From assembly GCA_001802795.1 (NCBI GenBank), contig MGZZ01000155.1, forward strand, positions 1-36,536: a stretch of 36,536 bases of DNA. The letters are read 5' to 3'. This document shows positions 1 to 6,703 of this stretch, piece after piece. Both the position numbers and the translations under genes were made by a program. How positions within the stretch are numbered: position 1 is the first letter of the stretch; each line of letters begins with the position of its first letter. Source of the DNA: Ignavibacteria bacterium GWC2_36_12 (GTDB lineage: Bacteria; Bacteroidota; Ignavibacteria; Ignavibacteriales; Ignavibacteriaceae). The notes beneath the pieces were generated by a model. It had not been told where the DNA came from. It did no database searches and saw nothing but the letters and a program-made list of their open reading frames with translations.

Positions 1-136
1 ATTTTGGTTTTAATCTCAATAGCCGTTAGAAAAATAGGCTGTAAAATTATTATGCTTTGCCCCACCATTGGTAATTAAGAAAGAAGAAATTGATTGGGCA
101 TTGGAGAGAGTTGAAGAAGTACTATCTCAACCTTAA
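1..136 (+). repeat. Direct repeat, copy A
   Basis: The first 81 bases are identical to 2719-2799. The remaining ~55 bases match 2800-2854 with about a dozen substitutions. Copy A may extend left of the window. The second part of each copy reads as the end of an aminotransferase-like protein. The pair brackets the accessory block with the cassette and the recombinase remnant, so homologous recombination between them would delete about 2.7 kb. Confidence 0.9.
38..136 (+). pseudogene. 3'-end remnant of a class III aminotransferase-like gene (copy A)
   Basis: From 38 the frame reads AVKLLCFAPPLVIKKEEID and then WALERVEEVLSQP before TAA at 134-136. This resembles the C-terminus of PLP-dependent class III (ornithine/acetylornithine-type) aminotransferases, where an APPLVI-x-x-EEID-WAL stretch is usual. 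A TAG at 35-37 blocks the frame just upstream, and no catalytic lysine region is present, so only a tail remains. Copy B differs mainly at third codon positions, which supports a coding past. The family assignment rests on one short motif. It is a decayed fragment or the cut end of a gene lost at this site. Confidence 0.5.
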
Positions 137-144
137 CTTATTCT

Positions 145-194
145 CTGTAGGGACAAGGTGACTTGTCCCGCCTTGGCGGGATGCCTTGTCCTAC
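145..194. repeat. REP-type nested hairpin (copy A)
   Basis: The outer arms GTAGGGACAAGG (147-158) and CCTTGTCCTAC (184-194) are inverted repeats with one missing base. Between them a second perfect inverted repeat, CCCGCC-TT-GGCGGG, lies at 167-180. The outer arm shares CTGTAGGGACA with the palindrome at 2887-2918, so both belong to one repeat family. This architecture fits REP elements mobilised by Y1 (RAYT) transposases; a fragment of such a transposase lies at 2962-3111. Confidence 0.75.
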
Positions 195-313
195 TTATTA
201 AAAAGAAGTGCTTAACCCTGTGAAGATTTACTGTTGAAAACAAATGATGGATGCAGGAAGAAAAAATAGGTAGGGTATTTCGAAAAATTTACTTAATCTT
301 TTACAATAATTGC
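195..313. other. Gene-free AT-rich stretch
   Basis: I see no coding sequence, RNA gene or strong hairpin here. It lies between the REP hairpin and the attC-like site. If the cassette reading is right, it is where a further downstream cassette would start on the minus strand, but no gene remains. Confidence 0.5.
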
Positions 314-469
314 GCATAACGTGTGCACAAACCACGCCGTGCCGCACTCTATGCTTTTTATGATTGAGTGCGGCATAGAACGAACTCTATATGTAGAGCC
401 AAACTGAGCTTCAACCTGCCTTACCAAATGATGTGAGTGTCGTGACCACATTTGTTAGTTGCAGTTGCC
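314..469 (-). other. attC-like recombination site downstream of the two-gene cassette (putative)
   Basis: On the minus strand, starting 48 bases past the barrel gene's stop, comes GGCAACTGCAACTAAC (469 to 454). It is the near-complement (14 of 16) of the cassette's own 5' end, GTTAGCTGCAATTGCC (2158 to 2143). The site would end at GTTATGC (320 to 314), which continues GTTATGCGCAATT, the same GTTANNNGCAATT pattern as at the cassette start. Inside are inverted repeats: a 10-bp perfect stem TGCCGCACTC/GAGTGCGGCA (340-349, 366-375) and CTCTA/TAGAG (385-398). A length of ~150 bp is at the long end for attC sites. The core GTTATGC does not strictly fit GTTRRRY, so this is inference. Confidence 0.55.
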
Positions 470-516
470 CTTTTATCTCAGCAGTCCATCAACTTGTAAG
501 TAAAGAAGGACGCGGA

Positions 517-1686
517 TCAAAAATGGAGGCTTATGGTGAAGCCCACGCTTGTGTTGTGGAAGCGCAATGTCTGGGGCGGAATATTTGCCTCGGACACTGC
601 TGGTGCGTCTCTTGACGGGCCGAACACTTTATCAGCGACCAGCCCTAATGAAAGTCCATCCACAAGTTCGAACTCAAGTTGAACAAAGAGGTACGCAACC
701 ACAAAATTGTCGGAAACACTGAAAGAGGAATTCAGTTGCGAACCGGTTCCGCTTTGCGTATACGCCCATACGGTTGTTGTTCTGCTGTAGTCAATGGAAG
801 CAGCCCCAAACCCGCCACCAACTTTTAAGTCTAACCGTGGATCAAGTAGGTCATACAGCGGTTTGTATAACGCCACGATGTATTTTCCGGTTGCTTCAAA
901 CGACTGGAACCCATTGTAACTTTTGGAGTCGCTATTGCCAAGGGTTTCGTACCCGAAACTGAATTGTGGCGGTTCGCTGAACCACACCAAGGCAACCCCT
1001 ACCTCTACTTCCGGCACCACAGAGTAAGTTACTTGCACCTTCCTGAGCCAATTAAACTCGCTTATTGTATTGTAATCATAGGACGTACTTGACCCAGGCA
1101 GGTTGAGCTTTGGCATGTTTGAATTAACATGACTTCCCTGGAAAGTGATATGCACTTTGCTTTCGCGTGACTCATGAGTTGCAGCCCTTAGCAAACGAGA
1201 CTTTTCCCCAGTTTTTGCTTCGCCGCTTCCTGTAAAATCGAAGACTTCCTCCTTTTGCACAGAGCCTGGGTCGACAAGATACCCGATGCCAGCTCCAAGC
1301 GCAATACTCGGAACGACAACAAGGAGATACAAAGACAAATCCCGTGATTCAACAAATCCACCGTGATCTTGTGATCTCGTAAGTATGAGCGTACCGGCAT
1401 ATCCTGCAAGAACTGCCCCATATATTGGCCCTCGACCCGACCCTCGCTCGTAGGTCAGGATTATTCTGCTTATGTCGGCAAATGGAATTGTCACCTCACG
1501 CTCCGATGAGAATACAACAATGTACTCTTCTCCTATTTCGGCAAGTTTTCCTCGGATTGCGTCCTGATTAGGGCGGAAGATAATCGCCTGTTTCATCGCC
1601 GTACTCTTTACTTGCACTTGCCCGAACGTTATCTGACTCATGAATAAACACAGTAGAACACCCGCAATGATAATATTCTTGGACAT
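517..1686 (-). CDS. Outer-membrane beta-barrel protein, cassette gene 2
   Basis: The 389-residue protein opens with a Sec signal peptide (MSKNIIIAGVLLCLFMSQ, then ITFGQ). Residues ~25-75 look like a short soluble domain. A hydrophobic Gly-rich stretch lies near 88-138. The second half alternates hydrophobic and polar residues in strand-like blocks and ends GFTISLHF. A terminal Phe on an amphipathic strand is the usual C-terminal signal for Bam-dependent insertion into the outer membrane, so a barrel there is likely; substrate and role are unknown. ATG is preceded by AGAGGAG, a strong Shine-Dalgarno. The gene follows the lipoprotein gene by 12 bases, so the two are co-transcribed. Base composition is clearly more GC-rich than the flanking chromosome, suggesting transfer. 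Confidence 0.8.
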   Translation of the reverse strand: MSKNIIIAGVLLCLFMSQITFGQVQVKSTAMKQAIIFRPNQDAIRGKLAEIGEEYIVVFSSEREVTIPFADISRIILTYERGSGRGPIYGAVLAGYAGTLILTRSQDHGGFVESRDLSLYLLVVVPSIALGAGIGYLVDPGSVQKEEVFDFTGSGEAKTGEKSRLLRAATHESRESKVHITFQGSHVNSNMPKLNLPGSSTSYDYNTISEFNWLRKVQVTYSVVPEVEVGVALVWFSEPPQFSFGYETLGNSDSKSYNGFQSFEATGKYIVALYKPLYDLLDPRLDLKVGGGFGAASIDYSRTTTVWAYTQSGTGSQLNSSFSVSDNFVVAYLFVQLEFELVDGLSLGLVADKVFGPSRDAPAVSEANIPPQTLRFHNTSVGFTISLHF

Positions 1687-1698
1687 TGTCTGCTCCTC

Positions 1699-2112
1699 TT
1701 AATGACCGCTGTAAGCCGCTACCAGAATGAGATAAAAGACGCCAGCTCCAACCGGGATACCGATAAGAAAACCTGCGATAAAGCTGCCGCCGCTGCTTGA
1801 CCCCTCTTGTTCAAATCTCACCTCAAGGACCTTCTCAGGATCGATCTCGACGTTCTTGCCACCCGTCATTCCGACAATCACGCGATTCGATTTTCCATCA
1901 GTTGTTTTTTCAATGTACCGTCCTCCCTTGCTATCGAATTCGATGATTTCCCCATTCTTGAGAACGACTGTGGCGATTTTGAAATTAGATCCAACAGGGA
2001 TTTCATTGCCGGGAAGGGTGACGCGATTCGTAACCGAGCATCCATAGATCGTGACGACATGGACTGTAATGAGCAGCCAAACCAAAGACTGTATGAATCC
2101 CTGATGTTTCAT
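1699..2112 (-). CDS. Small lipoprotein-like envelope protein, cassette gene 1
   Basis: This 137-residue protein starts with a hydrophobic segment (about residues 8-24) that ends in IYGC. That is an imperfect lipobox, so lipidation at Cys25 is plausible. A beta-rich middle (~40-100) contains VVLKNGEIIEFDSKGG, and a Gly/Ser-rich hydrophobic segment (~105-133) near the C-terminus could be a membrane helix. The strand pattern resembles the start of the barrel protein encoded next, which also has a short domain followed by a Gly-rich hydrophobic stretch. Family is unrecognised. ATG is preceded by AAGGAGAG, a stronger ribosome site than most chromosomal genes here. It is the first gene of the putative cassette, starting 31 bases inside its boundary motif. 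Confidence 0.75.
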   Translation of the reverse strand: MKHQGFIQSLVWLLITVHVVTIYGCSVTNRVTLPGNEIPVGSNFKIATVVLKNGEIIEFDSKGGRYIEKTTDGKSNRVIVGMTGGKNVEIDPEKVLEVRFEQEGSSSGGSFIAGFLIGIPVGAGVFYLILVAAYSGH

Positions 2113-2142
2113 TTTGAACTCTCCTTATATAATTGATGTGCT

Positions 2143-2220
2143 GGCAATTGCAGCTAACTAGTGTAACTACGCCATATGGCGTTTATTATACCAACTTGGG
2201 TGGATATACGCCACAATTTT
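2143..2220 (-). other. Cassette boundary with attI/attC-like site (putative)
   Basis: On the minus strand the cassette would begin at GTTAGCTGCAATTGCC (2158 to 2143). Just before it lie GTTACACTA (a second GTTA nine bases upstream), a 14-bp perfect palindrome ACGCCATATGGCGT (2169-2182), and another GGCGTAT about 30 bases further, giving a direct TGGCGTA repeat. Paired GTTA motifs and short repeats next to a recombinase gene are what an integron attI or preceding attC would show. There is no sequence match I can name, so the exact type is open. Confidence 0.5.
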
Positions 2221-2233
2221 TTTTGTTTAGTGC

Positions 2234-2539
2234 TCATTTAGTCTCTTTTAACATCATTGCTTTATCTAAGGGGTTAACAATATTTGCAATAGATTTTTTA
2301 CTAACGTGTGTATAGATTTCTGTAGTCTTAGAACTTGAATGTCCAAGTAATTCCTGAATATATCTTAAGTCAGTGCCGTTTTCCAACAAATGTGTTGCAA
2401 AAGAATGTCTTAATGAATGCACTGTAACCATCTTTCTTATTCCAACTTCTTCAATTGCCCTTTTAAAAATACTTTGTATTCAGGCATAATGCTTTCTACC
2501 GTTTCCACCTTCAAAAAGAAAAGTCTTCGGTTTCTGATT
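2234..2539 (-). pseudogene. XerD-like tyrosine recombinase/integrase, C-terminal fragment with internal stop
   Basis: Reading down from 2539, one frame gives KPKTFLFEGGNGRKHYA, a TGA stop (2480-2482), then [18 protein letters not shown] and [37 protein letters not shown], ending ...[13 protein letters not shown]. These are the last catalytic boxes of tyrosine recombinases: the H-x-L-R-H box, the LGH box and the Tyr nucleophile in IYTHVS. The N-terminal SAM-like domain and first catalytic Arg are missing (TAA at 2540-2542), so the gene is dead. There is no IntI-specific insertion before the HxLRH box, so it is XerC/D-like rather than classic IntI. It points the same way as the cassette genes and ends 76 bases before their boundary. 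Confidence 0.85.
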
Positions 2540-2718
2540 TTACCCCTTCCATTATTTACTCGCAATTGCCTTCAGGATGAAACTCTCAGTTAGGTAAACC
2601 TTCGGTACATAAGTCACATTCGCTCATCAAGCAAGATTGAATTCTATTGGATTATTCATTCGGTCTGTTTTTATTTATTGGTTAGCTTATTATAGAACCC
2701 GCAAGGATAAAGTAAAGA
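2540..2718. other. Decayed stretch upstream of the recombinase fragment
   Basis: The lost 5' part of the recombinase should lie here on the minus strand, but I find only a 23-codon open stretch (ending at 2552) with no integrase similarity. The sequence was probably replaced or heavily decayed before the repeat copy B begins. Confidence 0.4.
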
Positions 2719-2854
2719 ATTTTGGTTTTAATCTCAATAGCCGTTAGAAAAATAGGCTGTAAAATTATTATGCTTTGCCCCACCATTGGTAATTAAGAAG
2801 GAAGAAATTAATTGGGCGCTGGAGAGAATTGAGGAGGTGTTAACGAATCTTTAA
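2719..2854 (+). repeat. Direct repeat, copy B
   Basis: Bases 2719-2799 equal 1-81 exactly. 2800-2854 is diverged from copy A, mostly at third codon positions of the aminotransferase-like tail. The sharp switch from identity to ~75% identity suggests gene conversion or recombination between paralogous sequences rather than one simple duplication. Confidence 0.9.
2756..2854 (+). pseudogene. 3'-end remnant of a class III aminotransferase-like gene (copy B)
   Basis: The frame reads AVKLLCFAPPLVIKKEEIN and then WALERIEEVLTNL, with TAA at 2852-2854. Compared with copy A, only D to N, V to I and the last few residues change, while several Lys, Ala, Leu, Glu and Val codons differ silently. No upstream coding region connects to it: the same in-frame TAG precedes it. 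It is a gene tail, not a functional gene. Confidence 0.5.
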
Positions 2855-2886
2855 TCCCCGCCTCAAAAATTTTAATGAGAATTATC

Positions 2887-2918
2887 CTGTAGGGACAGGT
2901 CGCGACCTGTCCCTACAG
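2887..2918. repeat. Perfect 32-bp palindrome, REP-type (copy B)
   Basis: The half-site CTGTAGGGACAGGTCG is followed immediately by its exact reverse complement. It shares CTGTAGGGACA with the hairpin at 145-194. It lies 44 bases past the 3' end of a Y1 transposase remnant (2962-3111), the usual partner of REP elements. Confidence 0.85.
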
Positions 2919-2961
2919 TAATTTTATTTATAATATTAAAAAGATGTATATGATTTAATAA

Positions 2962-3111
2962 TTATAAATCCAAATTATCTGGAAATTCATTGGCAATTTC
3001 AAATCGTAATGGATTTTGCTCAATATATCTTCTGATTAGAAATAACTCCTTTTCATTCCTTATCACTCTATCATAAAAAGATCTCTGCCATTGATAAAGA
3101 TAAGCCCACAT
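2962..3111 (-). pseudogene. REP-associated Y1 transposase (RAYT), C-terminal fragment
   Basis: This 49-codon frame reads MWAYLYQWQRSFYDRVIRNE, then KELFLIRRYIEQNP and LRFEIANEF, stopping at TAA. The WQRSFYDRVIRNEKEL...I..YI..NP pattern is the characteristic C-terminal part of the IS200-like Y1 transposases linked to REP sequences; the Tyr in IRRYI aligns with the nucleophile. The N-terminal half with the HUH motif is absent, and 3112-3228 upstream shows no continuation, so it is a truncated relic. The neighbouring palindrome is the kind of substrate such enzymes move. Confidence 0.8.
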
Positions 3112-3228
3112 TTAAAAGTATAAAATAATAATATTCTACAAAATCTTTTTATAAACGAAAAGACAGATTATTCTTAGAGAAATTAAAAAAGGGTTGAATT
3201 GTAAAAGTCGTAACGATGTTAATTGTAA
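3112..3228. other. Gene-free AT-rich spacer
   Basis: It lies between the transposase relic and the 3' end of the hybrid kinase gene. I see no RNA gene or clear terminator. Confidence 0.5.
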
Positions 3229-5895
3229 CTACTCTTTTACTGCATACTGCAATAAATCAGCAAGGACTTCTTTGGTTTCTACCAAAGCTTCGCCAAGCTT
3301 TTTAATTCTTTCCTGAGCACTTTCAAGATCGTTATGCTTGCCCGAAATTTCGACTGCGAGAGCTTCATCACCGATCTTTTTTGCACCTACAGAATAGCTT
3401 GCGCCTTTTATAGTATGAGCTTCAATAATAATTTTTTTAAGATCGCCGCTTACTACATACGATTCAAGCTTCTGATACCTTAAATATACATCGTCAACGT
3501 AGGAAGCTATAACTTCCCTCTGAAAAGATTCGTCCCCCATGCTCACTTTGTTAAGATGGTCAAAATCAAAAACTCCTTCAGACAACGGTTCTGATTTCTG
3601 TCCGGTTTTATCCTGGGTATCCTTTTTAACACCGATATTTAAAAGCTTATCAATTGACTTCATTAAGTGTTCCGCAATTATAGGTTTAGTTACATAATCG
3701 TCCATTCCCACACTCAAGCATTTTTCTTTGTCCCCCATCAAAGCATGGGCAGTTATAGCAACTATGGGGATACTACCCTTTTTACCGTCAAGTTTACGAA
3801 TCTCCGAAGTTGCAGTAAAGCCATCCATTTCAGGCATTTGCACGTCCATTAAAATCAGGCTGAAATCGTTTTCCTGAACAGCTTTTAAAGCTTCCCAACC
3901 ATTGAAAACGGTTACACAATTAAAACCTGCATCATTAAGGATGCGAACTGCTACTTTTTGATTAATCTTATTATCCTCGGCAAGAAGAATTTTATGTTTT
4001 CCTCTGTCAGTTTTAATGTTATTAGTAGCCGGTGGTTTTTCATTTGATTTCTTAACAGAATTATCAACCTTAAGTTCATAGTTCTTATTCAGACTATTAA
4101 CTTTGTGTGAATGCTGCTGTTTCTGTAACGTCAGCTTAAGTGTAAAAGTGATTTTTGTCCCTTTTCCATAGTCGCTTTCAATCCCAACGTCCCCTCCCAT
4201 CATATTAATAAACTCTTTTGATATGACAAGCCCCAGGCCTGTACCACCATGTTTTTTGGTTTCAGAAGAATCTACTTGTGAAAACGGTTTGAATAAAAGC
4301 TTAAGTTTGTCTGAAGGAATTCCAATGCCTGTATCTTCCACAAATGCTTTTAGCTCACAACTGTTATTATTTAGCAGTTTACCTTCAACATTTATTTTTA
4401 CTCCCCCTATTTCAGTAAACTTCACCGAATTACTCAATAGATTAGTAAAGATCTGTCTAATCCTCTTACTATCTCCTCTTAAAAGGAGCGGCGTATCTTC
4501 AGAAATTTCCTTTGAAATTTCCAGGTTTTTTTCTTTTGCCTTCATTAGAACAACCGACACAGATTCATCGATTAAGTCCGAAAGGTTAAAGTCGACATTT
4601 GCAAGTTCCATCTTTCCTGCTTCAATCTTGGAGAGATCGAGTAAATCATTAATAATATCCAGAAGTGATTCTGCAGATTGCTTTGCACTGGTAACAAACT
4701 GTGTCATTTCATCTTCATTTTCAAATGCATTCATTTCAATTAAAGACAAATACCCTATAATGCCATTCATCGGCGTTCTTATCTCATGACTCATATTTGC
4801 AAGGAACTGACTTTTTACAAGGCTCGATTGTACCGCTTCTCTTGCAAGCTGATCCGATTTTATTTTTTCTTTTCTCAATTCTTCCTGAGCTTTTTCCCTT
4901 TCATTTTCAGCTTTTACCTGTTCTGTTATGTCCTGCATATTTCCTTCAAAGTAGATCCCTGCCTCGTCATCGTTTATTATTCTATCGCTTAGCCTCACAA
5001 TTATCTCTGACTGATCCTTTCTTAGCAGAACTATCCGCTCATTCTTAATTTCTCCCTCCTGCTGAAGTTTTTTAACTAACCTAATTCTTTCTTCCGGATA
5101 CTTATAAATATCTTTCCTGATATCGACCTTCATTAAATCTTCTTCATCATAATAACCTAAAATTTCTACCATAGCTTTGTTAACGGTTATAAACCGACCG
5201 TCCAAACTTGACTGGAACATTCCTTCCGCCGAATTATCGAATATTGACCTGAACTTCTTTTCAGAAATGAAAACCGAGTAAGACTTTTCGGCAAGCAACA
5301 TCCTGAGCCTGAAATTAACAGCGCTTCCAATAACAGAAATAATGCTTAAAAACAAAACGAAGAGAACTGATTCATACATATTAGGAAGAAAGTAAATACT
5401 TTGTCCGTTCATCAGAATAGCTGCCGCAAAAACCACGTTATAGTAAATTGCCACTAAAATCTGGTTCTTTACATCCCAGCTAAGAAACAGTGCAGAAGTA
5501 AATATCATTAACCCGACAATCTGTGAATTGACAATGAGTGTCGATGGCAGGAGGTATATCATATACCCTGTTGAGACAATTATTGTTATCAACAGAATAT
5601 GTACCAGCAATACTGATCTTGCACTTCCAAATTTTGAGTATAGAACAACTAATACTGAGAAAGACAAAAGTGTAGCAGACAGCCTGGTAAAATAAACCTG
5701 GAGCGAATAGTCGGAGAAATATCTAACCTCAAAGATCATTGCAAACAATCCCGAAATTGCTATGAGCAAAGCCATAATCTTTAAAGGAGGAAGCAATAAT
5801 TCGTTGGATTGCTCTTTTACTTTCTGATAGCTCTTTTCAGAAATGTTTCTTTTCGTTTTATAAATAAAATCTGCGATTGTTATTGTTGGCTGCAT
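3229..5895 (-). CDS. Membrane-bound hybrid sensor histidine kinase (PAS-HisKA-HATPase-REC-Hpt)
   Basis: 888 residues, built as a BarA/ArcB-type phosphorelay in one chain. About six membrane helices fill residues 38-195. A PAS domain (~210-330) ends in EGNMQDITEQ. A short coiled coil (~328-355) leads to the HisKA domain with phospho-acceptor His370 (SHEIRTPMNGIIG). The ATPase domain has N485/N489, DTGIG (521-525) and GGTGLGL (550-556). A receiver domain (~635-752) has phospho-Asp684 (MDVQMPEMDG) and Lys737. A C-terminal Hpt domain has His827 (EAHTIKGAS). Known logic: His370 to Asp684 to His827 and on to a separate output regulator, which is not encoded nearby. There is no Shine-Dalgarno at the ATG. 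Confidence 0.95.
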   Translation of the reverse strand: MQPTITIADFIYKTKRNISEKSYQKVKEQSNELLLPPLKIMALLIAISGLFAMIFEVRYFSDYSLQVYFTRLSATLLSFSVLVVLYSKFGSARSVLLVHILLITIIVSTGYMIYLLPSTLIVNSQIVGLMIFTSALFLSWDVKNQILVAIYYNVVFAAAILMNGQSIYFLPNMYESVLFVLFLSIISVIGSAVNFRLRMLLAEKSYSVFISEKKFRSIFDNSAEGMFQSSLDGRFITVNKAMVEILGYYDEEDLMKVDIRKDIYKYPEERIRLVKKLQQEGEIKNERIVLLRKDQSEIIVRLSDRIINDDEAGIYFEGNMQDITEQVKAENEREKAQEELRKEKIKSDQLAREAVQSSLVKSQFLANMSHEIRTPMNGIIGYLSLIEMNAFENEDEMTQFVTSAKQSAESLLDIINDLLDLSKIEAGKMELANVDFNLSDLIDESVSVVLMKAKEKNLEISKEISEDTPLLLRGDSKRIRQIFTNLLSNSVKFTEIGGVKINVEGKLLNNNSCELKAFVEDTGIGIPSDKLKLLFKPFSQVDSSETKKHGGTGLGLVISKEFINMMGGDVGIESDYGKGTKITFTLKLTLQKQQHSHKVNSLNKNYELKVDNSVKKSNEKPPATNNIKTDRGKHKILLAEDNKINQKVAVRILNDAGFNCVTVFNGWEALKAVQENDFSLILMDVQMPEMDGFTATSEIRKLDGKKGSIPIVAITAHALMGDKEKCLSVGMDDYVTKPIIAEHLMKSIDKLLNIGVKKDTQDKTGQKSEPLSEGVFDFDHLNKVSMGDESFQREVIASYVDDVYLRYQKLESYVVSGDLKKIIIEAHTIKGASYSVGAKKIGDEALAVEISGKHNDLESAQERIKKLGEALVETKEVLADLLQYAVKE

Positions 5896-5943
5896 ATATT
5901 AGTGGTCTTCAGTTAAAAAATCACTTGAATTTTATCCATTATT

Positions 5944-5963
5944 GTGCCAGAAAGGCACTTTTT
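5944..5963 (+). other. Small hairpin with T-tail between divergent genes
   Basis: A 5-bp stem, GTGCC-agaaa-GGCAC, is followed by five T on the plus strand. It sits in the 205-bp region separating the divergently transcribed kinase and PAP2 genes. It has terminator shape, but no plus-strand gene ends before it, so it could be a leader structure of the PAP2 transcript or chance. Confidence 0.3.
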
Positions 5964-6100
5964 GAAGTATATAAAGTGATTATAAAAACATTAACTATAT
6001 TCGAGCTTTTCACTTTTGTTCGATAAAATTTTAGCTATAAATAATGCCTATTATTACTTTTTTTTACATAGATTTGAGGAGTTTTTTACTGATATAAATT

Positions 6101-6661
6101 ATGGCTGATTTTTTCTACTCAATTGATTTAAGCATCCTCTATTTTTTTAACCACACTTTGTCTTCCAGAGCGCTCGATTCTTTCTTCCTTTTGATTACCA
6201 ATGTTAACCATTGGTATATAGCCTATGCAATCCTTCTTGGGCTTTGTTTTTTCAAAGGAGGAACTAAAGGTAAACTTGCTGTTGTTGGAGTGATTTTGTT
6301 GATAATAGTTACAGATCAATTCAGTCATAAAGTTTTAAAAGAATTATTCCTTCGTCCCCGACCGTGTATTGCACTTGGAGATGTTATTACTCCAGCAGGT
6401 TGCGGAGGCACATATTCATTCCCATCGAATCATGCTTTTAACAATTTTGCGGCAGCCACTTTCTTTTTTTTACTATACAAAAATTTGAAATGGGTGTTGT
6501 TTAGCAGCGCAGCTCTTGTTGCTTTGTCAAGAGTTTATTTAGGATTGCACTACCCCTCGGATATACTTGCAGGTGCTGTCTTTGGTGTTCTGTTCGGATA
6601 CCTTTTTTCTCTGCTTGTTATTAAAATAAATTCATTCCTTACAAAAAAGAAAACAGAATAA
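6101..6661 (+). CDS. PAP2-family membrane phosphatase (lipid phosphatase)
   Basis: 186 residues with about five membrane helices. All three acid-phosphatase signature blocks are present: K80-x6-R87-P88 (KELFLRPRP), P-S-N-H at 108-111 (SFPSNHAF), and S143-R144-x5-H150-x3-D154 (SRVYLGLHYPSD). Such proteins remove phosphate from lipid pyrophosphates or phosphatidate at the outer face of the inner membrane; undecaprenyl pyrophosphate recycling is the usual guess, but the substrate cannot be read from sequence. An in-frame TAA six bases upstream fixes the ATG as the first possible start. The only purine-rich box (GAGGAG, 6076-6081) is 19 bases away, too far for normal use. Probably co-transcribed with the acetyltransferase 42 bases downstream. 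Confidence 0.9.
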   Translation: MADFFYSIDLSILYFFNHTLSSRALDSFFLLITNVNHWYIAYAILLGLCFFKGGTKGKLAVVGVILLIIVTDQFSHKVLKELFLRPRPCIALGDVITPAGCGGTYSFPSNHAFNNFAAATFFFLLYKNLKWVLFSSAALVALSRVYLGLHYPSDILAGAVFGVLFGYLFSLLVIKINSFLTKKKTE

Positions 6662-6703
6662 ATTATATTGGCATTGTTTTTTTTGCTTAGAATGGAGGAA
6701 TAA

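Noticed and set aside
1-78. Frame 1 reading ILVLISIAVRKIGCKIIMLC from the window start
   Set aside because: The frame is open for 25 codons but stops at once and resembles nothing; the overlapping aminotransferase-like tail explains the sequence better.
433-615. Plus-strand short open frame in the attC-like region
   Set aside because: It lies antisense to the barrel gene end, with no ribosome site or recognisable protein.
454-2158. Insertion-sequence interpretation of the 16-bp inverted ends
   Set aside because: No transposase lies inside and the flanking bases give no target duplication; the GTTA boundary at the third site fits cassette borders better.
2552-2620. Minus-strand 23-codon open stretch (ANVTYVPKVYLTESFILKAI...) upstream of the recombinase fragment
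   Set aside because: Too short, preceded by stops, no start or ribosome site, and no family recognised; chance reading is likely.
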